Assembly: GCA_030248065.1 (NCBI GenBank)
Contig: JASAMV010002598.1
Coordinates: 1 to 64,000, forward strand
DNA length: 64,000 bases
Reading direction: 5' to 3'
DNA from: Rhynchonema sp. JSB1_4
Taxonomy: Eukaryota > Nematoda > Chromadorea > Monhysterida > Xyalidae
The stretch's first letter is position 1. Each line of letters begins with the position of its first letter. Below the pieces are notes generated by a model. The model saw only the letters and a list, made by a program, of their open reading frames with translations. It did no database searches and was not told the origin of the DNA. The translations under genes were made by a program, and so were the position numbers. This document shows positions 57,301 to 64,000 of the stretch, one piece after another.

Positions 57301-60300
57301 ACAGAGCGGAACAGGCAATCACTACAAGCAATCATAGCCTTGCCGGATACTTCTGCGTGGCAGTGACTTCTCGGGATTTTGACTTCTACTTCCCGGAAGT
57401 CAGAAGTATAAATCGACCTTCACTGACAAATCATTCTACCTCATCGGCGTAATTACAAAAACTGTGGGAGTCTATAATTACAGTTTGAGTTGCACATCTG
57501 TGCGTGCAGAAACAGACGGTGCATCAGGACATCATAGTGCTCGAAAGGGCAAGCCAGTGAAGGGGACAACCAATCACTTCCACCGACCACAATGTACCCC
57601 CGGGTCATCATCAGTGCTTGATGATTAACCTCCCTCAAACTCACATTCAGCCGTATCTGTCTCTGCTGTCTAACATGTATGGTGAATATTGCGTGCGACC
57701 GACTCGATTGTATGTTCATCGATGTGCTCGCTGTGGTCCGACAGAGAACGCCGTCACGCAGCACTTGAAGAGTCTGGAAAGGGGTTGTGGAAAAATTTTG
57801 CGATAAAAATTGGTAAAAGAAGTGGTACCCGGCTTGCTGACTGTAACGAAGTGGATCGGCAGACTACACAAGTCACCAGTATTTTGAATCTATAATTCGA
57901 TGTTTACTTGTACATATGTATGTACGTTCCAAACCACAGCTGAAACAAAACACTGCTGCTTTTGCACCTGTTAAACTTAGTGGTGGACATTGGGACTTGT
58001 CGAGGTACATGTATATTTAAAACAGTCACGGTTAGATCCGATCGTATCATCAAATTTGATACTGGTTAGCAGATCTATTTGTGCTCTTTGTCTACGTAGA
58101 TTGTTCAAATCAAATAAGAAACGAAACAAAATTTTAAGCCAAAAATAAATCGACATACCTCATCAACCGATTTTACTTGTACGCTGCTCACCCCGGTCAT
58201 GAACACACGACCGCCGGTCTCTCTGATGTGAATCGGTTTGGTCTGGTCATCGGCCTTGTTCGGATCGAGCAGATCGAGAATGTTGTCGTTGTAAAGCTGA
58301 AAGTGAAGAAAACTTGAAACAATTTGTCTTACTGTATGTTAGAACAGTTTGGGCTTGATGGTCTTCTTAACCAGAATTGTGCGCATCCGTGGACGCTGCA
58401 TTTGCGGATGGAAACGGAGCTCGCCTATCGTGTGTTTTGGACCGTATTTGCGAGAGTTGTACCGGAAAAACACCGCAACTTTTTGCAAGACAGCATAAAA
58501 GTTTGTTCTACATACACTAGTTCCATGCATACATGACTTACTCCAAGCGACGCTTTACGCAGCTGGACGCGTTCTTTATCGTGACCAAATATGACATGTC
58601 ACCAAGATGGAAAAGAACACACGTCTCAAAGGTGCAACCAAAAAACGCACAAACCTCAATAAATTCGACGGACACCTCAAAAGTGGGTTGCGGCTGCCCC
58701 GCATCGGCGGCCAGCGTCTGGCGACTGTGAATGCCGTCAAACAAATGCCGGACAGCCCTGGGCAGCACACCGACATCATCGTCTGATACGCCGATATCGA
58801 ACGCCGTGCCCATTGTGTACGTCTTGCCACTGCCCGTCTGCGGAACGGGGGAAGGAGGTGTCTCACGTTGAAATAGTTGGGGCGAAATCATTCTCGGTGA
58901 CCGGTTTCCCATCCGGTCTGGCGTCGGTCACGTGACTTTTCACATTACGAACATTTCGAGATTTATATGGATTGGACTAATTACGACCAGAATAAAAGTT
59001 GTTCCCAACGACACCGATTTTACGCCAGTTGAAATTAGTGGTATTTGAGATCTCGAAATTATCCGTAATGCAAAAAGTCACATGAGCAAGGGATGAGCGG
59101 ACCTGAGCGGCCATCACCAGTTTGATTCGACCTTACTTTCGTGCATACCACTACTGACGAGCTAATCGGAAGAAGCCGGAATTGCAGGGCTGTGCTCTCC
59201 AATCACGTCACAGCTCACAATCTTTTTCGGGTACAATATATTTTGTTTCATCGTGTACACCTAGGAATATTCACAACAGGGTTGGTGGGCAACAGGAACA
59301 ACACTAAACTCCAGACATGTCCTGTCGGTTTGGATATTCACACCAACATGATGGTAATGAGTACTGGAGTCTTGGACATATACAGTACTGTGCGTTGTGC
59401 GGATCTCGTTGTAGGTCTTTGCGTGAGCTTGCAAATAAAATTTGAAATTTGTGTACTCATTGGACAACGGTATAAATTCTCACCTGTCCGTAAGCGAGTA
59501 TTGTCGCATTGTATCCGTCGAACGCGGCATCAACCAACTGCGATATGCTCGACTCATAGACCTGAAAGACCACAGTTCTCCAATTTAACAGAGTTCTAAT
59601 TGCTGGAAACTAGTGATGTTTCATTGGGGTCCGAGCGGCCGGACCGACTGCTATGACTTTCTGCGGGTCGAGGCGGGCCGAAATCTTTAGCCCGATGAAC
59701 AACACAGCTATTGGAAAGTCGTAAACTGATCGAAATATTCCGTACCTGATCTTGCGCGGTTGACTGATCGTAGACGTGGTCGAACGTAAATGCCTGTTTT
59801 TCACCCAACATCACCTGAACAATGAAATTTTTGTTTTTGTTAGTTCAGCCCAACATCTCAGACCTTTACGATGGGATGAATCCATGACCGTTTGGGTTCA
59901 GTCGTACAAGAAAGTGGCCATTCTGCAGGTGGTCTTGGCATCCGTCGAGTCCGACAAATTACCAACATTGAATTATTGAATTCCGTGTCATGCCAGCCAG
60001 GACTCCGAAAGCTGGCAGCCACCGCTTTTTTCACACTGCCGTAATCGTTGACCTACCAGGACATGTAGGGTACATACCTGTGGAGCATCGGGTGCCACCG
60101 ACGTGCACACGCGCGCCATTTGCATGACCTCGCGCGGCAGTTGCGGCCGAATTCTGCAAATTGAAAACGCGCAGTTGGAAATTTCCTCGCTGTTAGTTCT
60201 TGTTCCACGTACAACTTGACATATTCTGTGCAACTGCCTTTATTTTTGGTGACAAGTGATGCACCTTTACAACAACAGCCTGAATTTTCAGGCATCTCAA

Positions 60301-60461
60301 TAAGTGGCAATCAAAAATGATGAAACACGCCTGAGTGCCACTTTGACACATTCTGCGGACCCGGAGCCAGAAATTTCAAAATGCTCTTTCTGCCCGTTGG
60401 CATTCATAGAGGGCACTTCATCGACAGTGGTTGCATTTTGGAACATTTTTTCGGAGTTCAT
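33397..60461 (-). CDS. KIF21: KIF21-type kinesin-4, 1,831 aa, 38 exons
   Basis: Plus-end kinesin motor of the KIF21A/B group; these bind growing microtubule ends and suppress their dynamics, and carry neuronal cargo. Residues 36-400 are the motor: P-loop GQTGSGKT (117-124), switch I NIQSSRSH (245-252), switch II DLAGSE (325-330). The neck and coiled coils run from 400 to 1210, with an acidic stretch at 655-690. Seven WD40 blades occupy 1387-1831. Exons in transcript order: 60331-60461, 60078-60153, 59746-59814, 59484-59561, 58655-58837, 58159-58296, 57645-57773, 57047-57158, 56521-56660, 56063-56205, 55515-55683, 55300-55371, 55044-55167, 54870-54951, 53745-53893, 53056-53220, 52726-52827, 52275-52472, 51633-51706, 51402-51542, 50894-51037, 50609-50728, 49973-50224, 49837-49905, 49445-49627, 48808-48997, 47390-47580, 47119-47347, 46738-46880, 45476-45639, 44784-44923, 44197-44377, 43632-43809, 43070-43454, 42169-42305, 33737-33907, 33570-33658, 33397-33451. 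The total of 5,496 nt is in frame. The start ATG follows an in-frame TGA. Exons 8, 28 and 30 (low-similarity linkers) are least certain. Confidence 0.95.
34100..35090. mobile_element. Element with (GTTCACCGTCAAG)n inverted ends, interrupted by a hAT-type MITE
   Basis: The left side (34100-34260) contains repeated CACCGTCAAG / CAACGTCAAAGTTCACCG. The right side (34990-35085) contains the inverted series GACGGTGAACTTGACG. A hAT-type MITE sits between them. The outer element is non-coding. Confidence 0.75.
34329..34910. mobile_element. hAT-type MITE nested in a repeat-ended element
   Basis: It begins CAGGCTTGGATTAAAAAA and ends TTTTTTTAATCCTGGTG. It shares the interior GCGCCGCAGGCGATTT and AAACGCATGAAAACAT with 3989-4772. 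The flanks GTTGCCAG (34321-34328) and GTTACCAG (34911-34918) look like a target duplication with one change. Confidence 0.8.
35702..37942 (+). CDS. Ionotropic-receptor-like membrane protein GluR-like 1, 476 aa, six exons
   Basis: Exons: 35702-35828, 36089-36257, 36386-36513, 36587-36727, 36797-37291, 37572-37942 (1,431 nt, in frame). S1 half: SPHFIESC to [15 protein letters not shown], with the iGluR/IR-like TxxRxxDLTYP pattern. M1 covers [20 protein letters not shown]3 is [14 protein letters not shown]2 follows, then M4 near the C-terminus ([20 protein letters not shown]). No amino-terminal domain and no signal peptide are visible, so an upstream exon may be missing. There is no space for the M2 pore loop. 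Intron 2 has a GC donor (AA|GCAAGT). Exon 5 contains 65 in-frame codons (36978-37172) where both paralogues have an intron. It is nested antisense in KIF21 intron 35. Confidence 0.83.
38350..40096 (+). CDS. Ionotropic-receptor-like membrane protein GluR-like 2, 406 aa, five exons
   Basis: Exons: 38350-38767, 38832-39011, 39078-39210, 39268-39386, 39726-40096 (1,221 nt, in frame). S1 covers residues about 1-125 ([31 protein letters not shown]). M1 is about 128-152. Only about a dozen residues later M3 begins (165-190, [14 protein letters not shown]). S2 is about 200-365 ([31 protein letters not shown]). M4 is about 371-392. Canonical receptors have a re-entrant pore loop between M1 and M3; the 64-bp intron there is too small to hide one. 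It may act as a ligand-binding or accessory subunit rather than a channel. This is the best-preserved of the three copies. Intron 4 carries a 134-bp palindromic MITE. A start further upstream or a signal-peptide exon cannot be excluded. Confidence 0.87.
39482..39615. mobile_element. Palindromic CCAAT-core MITE, copy 3, in GluR-like 2 intron 4
   Basis: The arms AAAGGCCACTTTATACTTTG and the diverged complement are nearly identical to the 3124-3264 copy. The core reads GCGCGTTGATTGGTTC and CAGCCAATCAGCGCG. The right arm has lost a few bases (CAACGGTATAAAGTGGCC). Confidence 0.9.
40369..41912 (+). pseudogene. GluR-like 3, ionotropic-receptor-like protein with a frameshift before M4
   Basis: Exons: 40369-40789, 40918-41094, 41152-41284, 41354-41472, 41553-41912. 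The first four splice in frame and match GluR-like 2 exon for exon ([57 protein letters not shown]). In the last exon the frame runs to YECAQRD near 41765. The M4 helix ([18 protein letters not shown]), which aligns with the other copies, lies in the next frame and ends at TGA 41912. The shift is at TGCGCTCAAC and fits a 2-base loss. The unshifted frame continues to 42097 without a helix. It is either a recent pseudogene, a truncated variant lacking M4, or a sequencing indel. A longer in-frame start at 40195 is possible but unmatched in the paralogues. Confidence 0.75.
42568..42998. mobile_element. Element with CCGGAGTTTTCCGCTTAAAG ends
   Basis: The ends CCGGAGTTTTCCGCTTAAAG and CTTTAAGTGGAAAACTCCGG are inverted. 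The interior repeats AAAGCCCCCGGGGGCTCTAA-like blocks three to four times. It lies in KIF21 intron 34. No coding capacity. Confidence 0.85.
45915..46093. mobile_element. Foldback element in KIF21 intron 29
   Basis: The arms AAATCTACGCCAACACGAGC and its near-complement at 46060-46093 pair over about 40 bases (including CCCGATTTCGGAG / CTCCGAAATCGGG). They surround a centre with AACGTTACACGTTGTGGAAC. Confidence 0.85.
46925..47092. mobile_element. GGGCCTGAA-repeat element, copy 2
   Basis: It has the same layout as 28437-28600: TTCAGGCCCGGCCG on the left, GAGCCTAAGCC and CTATAAATGG in the middle, and CTGGGCCTGAAAAG and TTCCGGGCCTGAA on the right. It lies in KIF21 intron 28. Confidence 0.85.
47704..48213. 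mobile_element. hAT-type MITE with target duplication GTCTGATC
   Basis: It starts CAGGGTTGGGCAAAAAAAAC and ends GTTTTTTGCCCAACCCTG. GTCTGATC flanks both sides (47696-47703 and 48214-48221). It lies in KIF21 intron 26. The interior is dominated by AAAACG/CGTTTT runs and no transposase is present. Confidence 0.95.
48349..48715. mobile_element. TATAGTCC foldback element in KIF21 intron 26
   Basis: The ends TATAGTCCAACCACCAGCTC and GAGCTCGTGGCTGGACTATA are inverted. The inner sequence (GAGACGACTTT / AAAGTCGTCTC) also pairs. It is related at the ends to 8484-8816. Confidence 0.88.
51912..52090. mobile_element. Foldback element in KIF21 intron 18
   Basis: TGTCCAAGTTTTCCATATCC on the left pairs with GGAAATGGAAAACTTGGACA on the right. 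Inner CAAACTGGCAAATG pairs with CATTTGCTTTTCCAATTTG-like sequence. Confidence 0.8.
52628..52686. repeat. GACCAGCGTAAAA hairpin
   Basis: TTTGACCAGCGTAAAA and TTTTACGCTGGTCAAA flank about 20 bases. The same arm appears at 63800-63860 and singly near 15147, so it is a small dispersed repeat. It lies in KIF21 intron 17. Confidence 0.75.
53250..53418. mobile_element. Foldback element in KIF21 intron 15
   Basis: ACAGTATG and GTGCTTTGAGGGCACGGGGT on the left pair with the complement at 53375-53418. ATGACGCGTGGTGGGGTTGC pairs with GCAACCCCACCACGCGTCAT. The centre holds an AGTATAGAGACTCAGG stretch. Confidence 0.85.
54003..54711. mobile_element. hAT-type MITE (family B) with target duplication CCTTGGTC
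   Basis: It starts CAGGGTTGGGCAAAAAAAA and ends TTTTTTTTCCAACCCTG. CCTTGGTC lies on both sides (53995-54002 and 54712-54719). The interior is shared with 60987-61638 in reverse orientation and with the truncated copy at 6409-6798. It lies in KIF21 intron 14. Confidence 0.95.
56936..57025 (-). mobile_element. tRNA-derived SINE head or tRNA pseudogene
   Basis: On the minus strand an A-box TGGCGCAGTGG and a B-box GGTTCGAGTCTTG are spaced about as in a tRNA, with CACCGTG / TTGGGTG as a poor acceptor stem. The anticodon arm is not convincing. It lies in KIF21 intron 8, next to exon 8. Confidence 0.6.
57188..57420. mobile_element. Foldback MITE with AAGGTCGGTTTATACT ends
   Basis: The inverted ends AAGGTCGGTTTATACT and AGTATAAATCGACCTT bound 233 bases in KIF21 intron 7. 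Internal blocks GACTGCCCGGCAGT and ACTTCCCGGAAGT are themselves short palindromes. Confidence 0.8.
58927..59090. mobile_element. Foldback element in KIF21 intron 4
   Basis: GTCACGTGACTTTTCACATT and CGAGAT on the left pair with ATCTCGAAATTATCCGTAAT and GCAAAAAGTCACATGAGC on the right. The inner GATTTTACGCCAGTTG sequence is unpaired. Confidence 0.7.
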
Positions 60462-60986
60462 TCAGCTGGTGCATTTCCGCGTTAGCTCAGTGACCCGCAC
60501 TGGCTTGCTGATGTCACACACATGGCTGTATTCTGGAGTCACATTGCACAAAGTTCAAAAATAATTGAGATCTGCATTCAATTGATATGGTTCAAGTGGT
60601 AATTTCGTTTGGTCTGACGGAAAATGCGCATATTCGCATGGGGCCAGTCGTTAAAGAATGGCTGAAATGACATGAGCAAAGTATTCTTTCCAAAATATGG
60701 AAAAAAATCCATCCAAAGGTGGAAATTGAAACAAAACCCACAGCCGGACACGCTCAAAACATATTTCCTCTTTTTGACCATGGCACGCGAGCAAACGCTG
60801 ATCTCATTTGTTTGTGGTGCTCTGGTGAAACATTTTTCGAAGGACAACAGCTGGTGCACTGCACATAAACACAACACACCTGAGTCACGTTGGAAACGCC
60901 AGGTGTTACCAAACTGGGGGTTGTGCAGTGTGTGGCATGTGTGGTTTGCGTTGCGCTGCACGCACATGAGGATCGTGCCGTATATG
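60462..60986. other. 5' flank of KIF21; no gene recognised
   Basis: Minus-strand sequence upstream of the KIF21 start codon, so the promoter and leader should lie here. No TATA box or other exon was recognised. The frames on both strands lack family resemblance. Confidence 0.45.
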
Positions 60987-61638
60987 CAGGGTTGGAAAAA
61001 AAATTTCTGAAAACTTTTTTTAAAAAGTCTGAGATTCGGGGAAATTTTACCAAATTTGCCTAAAAAACGCGCAAAATCGCGAAAAAATGCAACTTTAATT
61101 GACAAGTCACTTTTGTGACTTGGTTTGCATCACTTATCAAGGGTGTTTACGTCATTTCGGTACGATCCAACAGTCTGTGCTTGATATGGACCGATGATTG
61201 CTGCTCTGTGGTATCGGACACAACAGTTTGTGGCCGAATAAGCAAGATTCACTCATAAACCACACAGAATTGAGAATATAAGCTGCAGAAATACTTGTCG
61301 GGCAGCTGAATCAGTCGTATATGACCGACCTGATGGGGTATGACATCGAAGTACCATGTAGGCACATGCATACTGTGTCCCATGTACCAAGGGAAGGTAT
61401 AATAACATCATTTGGGGTATCTTAGGTACCAAATACATGCCCCAAAGGTGATTTTGTGAAGAAAATTTTTCGACCCTTGAGAAAAAATGACAAAAAATAA
61501 CCCCAAAAAGGCCGTTTTTGGACGTTTTAGAACATTTTGTTCCCACGAAAAATTTTAAAAAAAATTAAAAAAAAAATTTTTTTTCAAAAACCTTTTTTTA
61601 AAAAAACATTTTTTTTAAATTTTTTTTGCCCAACCCTG
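60987..61638. mobile_element. hAT-type MITE (family B) with target duplication CGTATATG
   Basis: It starts CAGGGTTGGAAAAAAAAT and ends TTTTTTGCCCAACCCTG. CGTATATG occurs on both sides (60979-60986 and 61639-61646). It is the reverse-oriented relative of 54003-54711, with long near-identical stretches such as CCTTGAGAAAAAATGACA. It is thus a fairly recent insertion. Confidence 0.95.
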
Positions 61639-61879
61639 CGTATATGTATACGGTGTCTCTTTCACGGTTTTCGTGAATGGTCATTGTTTTCGACACTACT
61701 GCAGTCAATTAGCTTCACCAATTTGGTTCACCTCAAGAAAGAGAGCATTCAGAAAAGCCGTTAGACAATAAAGCATGATCGATCGGACAAGAAACGGTTT
61801 CAATCAACAACAATTGGCTAAAAAGGAACAAAAACCGTTGTGTTTCCAAGAACAACGAACGAACATATAGTAGAGTAAA

Positions 61880-62018
61880 GGCGTAACTATACTTCGTTCT
61901 CTCACGCAACACGAAACAAATTCTGGCGCGCTGATTGGCTGGCGAGCGCGTAAAAAACCAATCAGCGTGGGAAAATTTGTTTCATGCTGCGTGAGAGAGT
62001 GAAGTATAGTTAGGGCGC
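61880..62018. mobile_element. Palindromic CCAAT-core MITE, copy 4
   Basis: The arms GGCGTAACTATACTTCGTTC and the complement meet at GCGCGCTGATTGGCTG and AACCAATCAGCGTGG. The outer arm resembles that of 31268-31404, but the middle of the arms differs (CACGCAACACGAAACAAATT). Confidence 0.88.
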
Positions 62019-62032
62019 GGCCAGGTAGATGC

Positions 62033-62098
62033 GGACTGCGGACTGCGGACATTGGACATAGAATTTGTTCAATGTCCGCAGTCCGCAGTACGCATCTA
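62033..62098. repeat. Short hairpin GATGCGGACTGCGGAC
   Basis: GATGCGGACTGCGGACTGCG and its complement flank TTGGACATAGAATTTGTTCAA. It abuts the MITE at 62097. GGCCAGGTA before it and TACCTGGCC after the MITE are inverted, suggesting a composite unit. Confidence 0.7.
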
Positions 62099-62373
62099 TT
62101 GGTTGCACAATGACTTTATAAGAATCGGTCAACTTTTTTCCTGAATCTTAAAGAGGGAAAGTGACGAGGTGGTGACGTTGCGTTGCGTGATCGCACACAA
62201 AGCATGTAGTAAACAGAATGTTTCATACCTGCGGCAACGTGGTTGATCTGCTGGATTATTTTCAGGTGAAAATGTTTTGTGAGAATCACAAATAGCACAA
62301 TGGTTAAGAGCGACTGAACGTGAAAATCAGGATTGATTTGATGAATTCTTATATGGTCATTGTGCGACCAATA
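62097..62373. mobile_element. TATTGGTCGCAC MITE, copy 4
   Basis: It starts TATTGGTTGCACAATGACTT and ends GGTCATTGTGCGACCAATA. It is nearly identical to 32104-32380. Confidence 0.9.
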
Positions 62374-62682
62374 CCTGGCCGCACTTGCGGACAATCGAAA
62401 CATTTCTTTGATTGTGTTTGCGCCTTGACATGGTCGCCAACATGTGACCAAACTCGCTGTGCATAGGGAAATGGCGAAACATTTTGTCCGCTCGATAAAA
62501 GGTACATAAAGGCGTTCCGCAGAATTTAGGCTCCGCGAGGGACCTACCAACAACCTGTTGCCGGTGACTCTAATGGGTAGGGGCCTGTTACCCGCAGCAA
62601 TTGCTGCTTCCCATTTACCGACCCTTCTCAGGGATGGAAGGCTGGGTTGACCCACGACACCACTTTATGATGTTGCTCCGTC
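62374..62682 (-). other. Possible SINE body; no gene recognised
   Basis: The sequence continues from the 5S-derived head on the minus strand (GGTCGGTAAATGGGAAGCAG, GGTAACAGGCCCCTACCC). It may be the body of that SINE. I see no protein family in either strand. Confidence 0.35.
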
Positions 62683-62797
62683 CGCTGGCGGTTGATCCCA
62701 GAACTAACCAGGCCAAACACTGCTTAGCCTGCCAGATCGGACGGGGTACACACGAGCAAACGTGGCATGGGTGTCGATATACTGCTCGTGCACAATG
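62683..62797 (-). mobile_element. 5S-rRNA-derived SINE head (SINE3-like)
   Basis: Minus-strand sequence follows the 5S rRNA internal promoter region: CCATGCCAC, CCCGTCCGATCTGG, GCTAAGCAGTGTTTGGCCTG, GTTAGTTCTGGGAT and CCGCC. In 5S rRNA the corresponding blocks are CGTCCGATC, AGTTAAGCAG, GGGCCTGGTTAGTAC and TGGGAGACCGCC. The 3' third of 5S is missing or replaced, and the 5' end is diverged. A SINE head or 5S pseudogene fits better than a functional gene. Confidence 0.65.
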
Positions 62798-63401
62798 ATT
62801 GTGATAAGATTGCCTTGCTTTTACTTACTATACTAGACGGGACCCGTGCCTACGGCCTGGCCACAATCTTTGCGCATCTTTGGTCAATCTTGGCCGACGA
62901 CCGCTCGACAAATGCAAGCCAGCCACAGTATGCTGTGCACTTCTCGACCATTGTGTCTCAGCATGAATTTGAAGCAGCTAAAATGGTTTGCATTACTGTA
63001 ATCACGTTTTGCATGCTTTTGTGTGTCAAGCCGCCAAGCAACACACACACACACACACACGATATCGCCATATACTGTAGCCGGGACAAGAATTTCCCGG
63101 TAGGGCGATTCCCGTCCCGCGACCGAATTCCCATGGGACAAGAAGAAACTTCCCGTTTTTGGAATTTTGATCCGGACGGGATGGAACATATAAAAATCGC
63201 AAAAATTTTCGCAAACAATCATTGCATTATCTGGGAATTCATTAAAGGTGCGGCCTTTCGCATTTCAAACCACCTTCAAACCTCGCATGTCAAAGTCAAG
63301 TGCACTGGGTAGTGGTCAAGGTGTCATAAAAGTCAAACACACCGGAGGTCTAACGTTCAGTATGCGAGCAGGAAGGAGACGCATTTTAGGGCTCGGCCAG
63401 G
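62798..63401. other. Stretch without recognised gene, with a CA microsatellite
   Basis: A run of about ten CA units lies at 63041-63060. Frames over it on both strands are not supported by any family. Confidence 0.5.
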
Positions 63402-63465
63402 TATTGGTCGCACAATGACTATATAAGAATTCATCAAATCAATCCTGATTTTCACGTTCAGTCTC
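63402..63465. mobile_element. TATTGGTCGCAC MITE fragment
   Basis: It starts TATTGGTCGCACAATGACTA and continues TAAGAATTCATCAAATCA as in the complementary end of 62097-62373, then homology stops. Only one end is present. Confidence 0.75.
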
Positions 63466-63737
63466 CCTTAAAGGGGGCCCGACATTGTACATTTTTGGAG
63501 TGACACACACCAACATTACTGCAGAAATGACAAGAAGACATCTGAAGTCACACGTTTTGAAAAGACAAATGAAGTCGAACTTCGAAGATTTCATTCAGAA
63601 ATTCACCTAAGAATGTCGACTGCAAGGAACAAAGTTCAATCTGCTGTAGTCGCTCGGCTCCCTGAAAAACAGGCATCGAGCTCAAAAAATGAAACAAGAA
63701 AATGTTTAGGGCGAAGCACATGGTTCTAAACAGGTGT

Positions 63738-63922
63738 AATTTTATAATACTGGAAATTTCTGTTTGGGCCACGCTGTGAATTAGACTTGAAACACTAATT
63801 TCGACCAGCGTGAAAGATGCTCGCTTGACGTAGGGGAAAAACTTTTACGCTGGTCGAAACCAGTGATTCATGTCTATCTCACAGTGTGGCCCAAACGAAA
63901 ATTCCCCGTGTTATAAAATTGT
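63738..63922. mobile_element. Foldback element containing the GACCAGCGT hairpin
   Basis: AATTTTATAATACTGG and GTTTGGGCCACGCTGTGA on the left pair with TCACAGTGTGGCCCAAAC and TTATAAAATTG on the right. The centre is a second hairpin, TTTCGACCAGCGTGAAAG / CTTTTACGCTGGTCGAAA. Confidence 0.85.
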
Positions 63923-64000
63923 ATAGTAAATTTCCAAATTCGCTGCCGCACATTAAAGTACGCGCCATAGTTAATGTCAGGTTCTAAACCCGAAAATCAA

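Noticed and set aside
62116..62655. 179-residue minus-strand frame as a gene
   Set aside because: It runs through a MITE and SINE-like sequence; the open frame is incidental.

Overview
This is animal nuclear DNA. Genes are split into many exons by GT-AG introns pl‌us a few GC-AG ones. Coding signal is sparse, tRNA- and 5S-derived SINEs, a LINE tail and a Penelope-type fragment are present, and foldback/MITE-like DNA elements are very dense. The protein families (KIF21 kinesin, rhodopsin-type 7TM receptors, pore-loop-less ionotropic-receptor-like proteins, a secreted EGF/Sushi/PAN protein) fit a bilaterian invertebrate. The serpentine-like receptors and short receptor-like proteins lean towards an ecdysozoan such as a nematode, but the sequence does not prove a phylum.

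Layout. 0-7.5 kb: repeats only. These include minisatellites, three hAT-type MITEs (two with intact 8-bp target duplications, one truncated), foldback elements, a broken Penelope-like reverse-transcriptase fragment, and a scrap of the last exon of a 7TM receptor. 7.5-13.4 kb (+): an 18-exon gene for an 836-residue secreted protein with seven EGF-like, three Sushi-like and one C-terminal PAN/apple-like domain. 13.5-17.0 kb: a foldback, a tRNA-like sequence, a LINE 3' end and an inverted CCAATA microsatellite. 17.0-29.1 kb (-): a tandemly duplicated pair of nine-exon 7TM receptor genes (356 and 354 residues), with an orphan first exon of a third copy where the duplicated block breaks off. 29.1-33.4 kb: MITE-rich, no gene recognised.

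33.4-60.5 kb (-): one 38-exon gene for a KIF21-type kinesin-4 of 1,831 residues, with motor, coiled coils and C-terminal WD40 repeats. All exon junctions stay in frame. Its 8.26-kb intron 35 carries, on the opposite strand, three tandem genes for ionotropic-glutamate-receptor-like membrane proteins (GluR-like 1-3). These proteins have S1/S2 ligand-binding halves and M1, M3 and M4 helices but no room for the pore loop M2. Copy 1 has turned an intron into coding sequence. Copy 3 has a frameshift before M4. 60.5-64 kb: KIF21 5' flank, more MITEs and a 5S-derived SINE.

Gene models were assembled by hand from splice sites and reading-frame continuity. Exon coordinates are in the evidence text. The most unusual points are the pore-less receptor array nested in a kinesin intron, a 10-mer (TGAAACATCA/TGATGTTTCA) repeatedly found in the kinesin introns, a palindromic MITE family that conserves a CCAAT-bearing core while its arms diverge, and a paralogous empty site that dates one MITE insertion.
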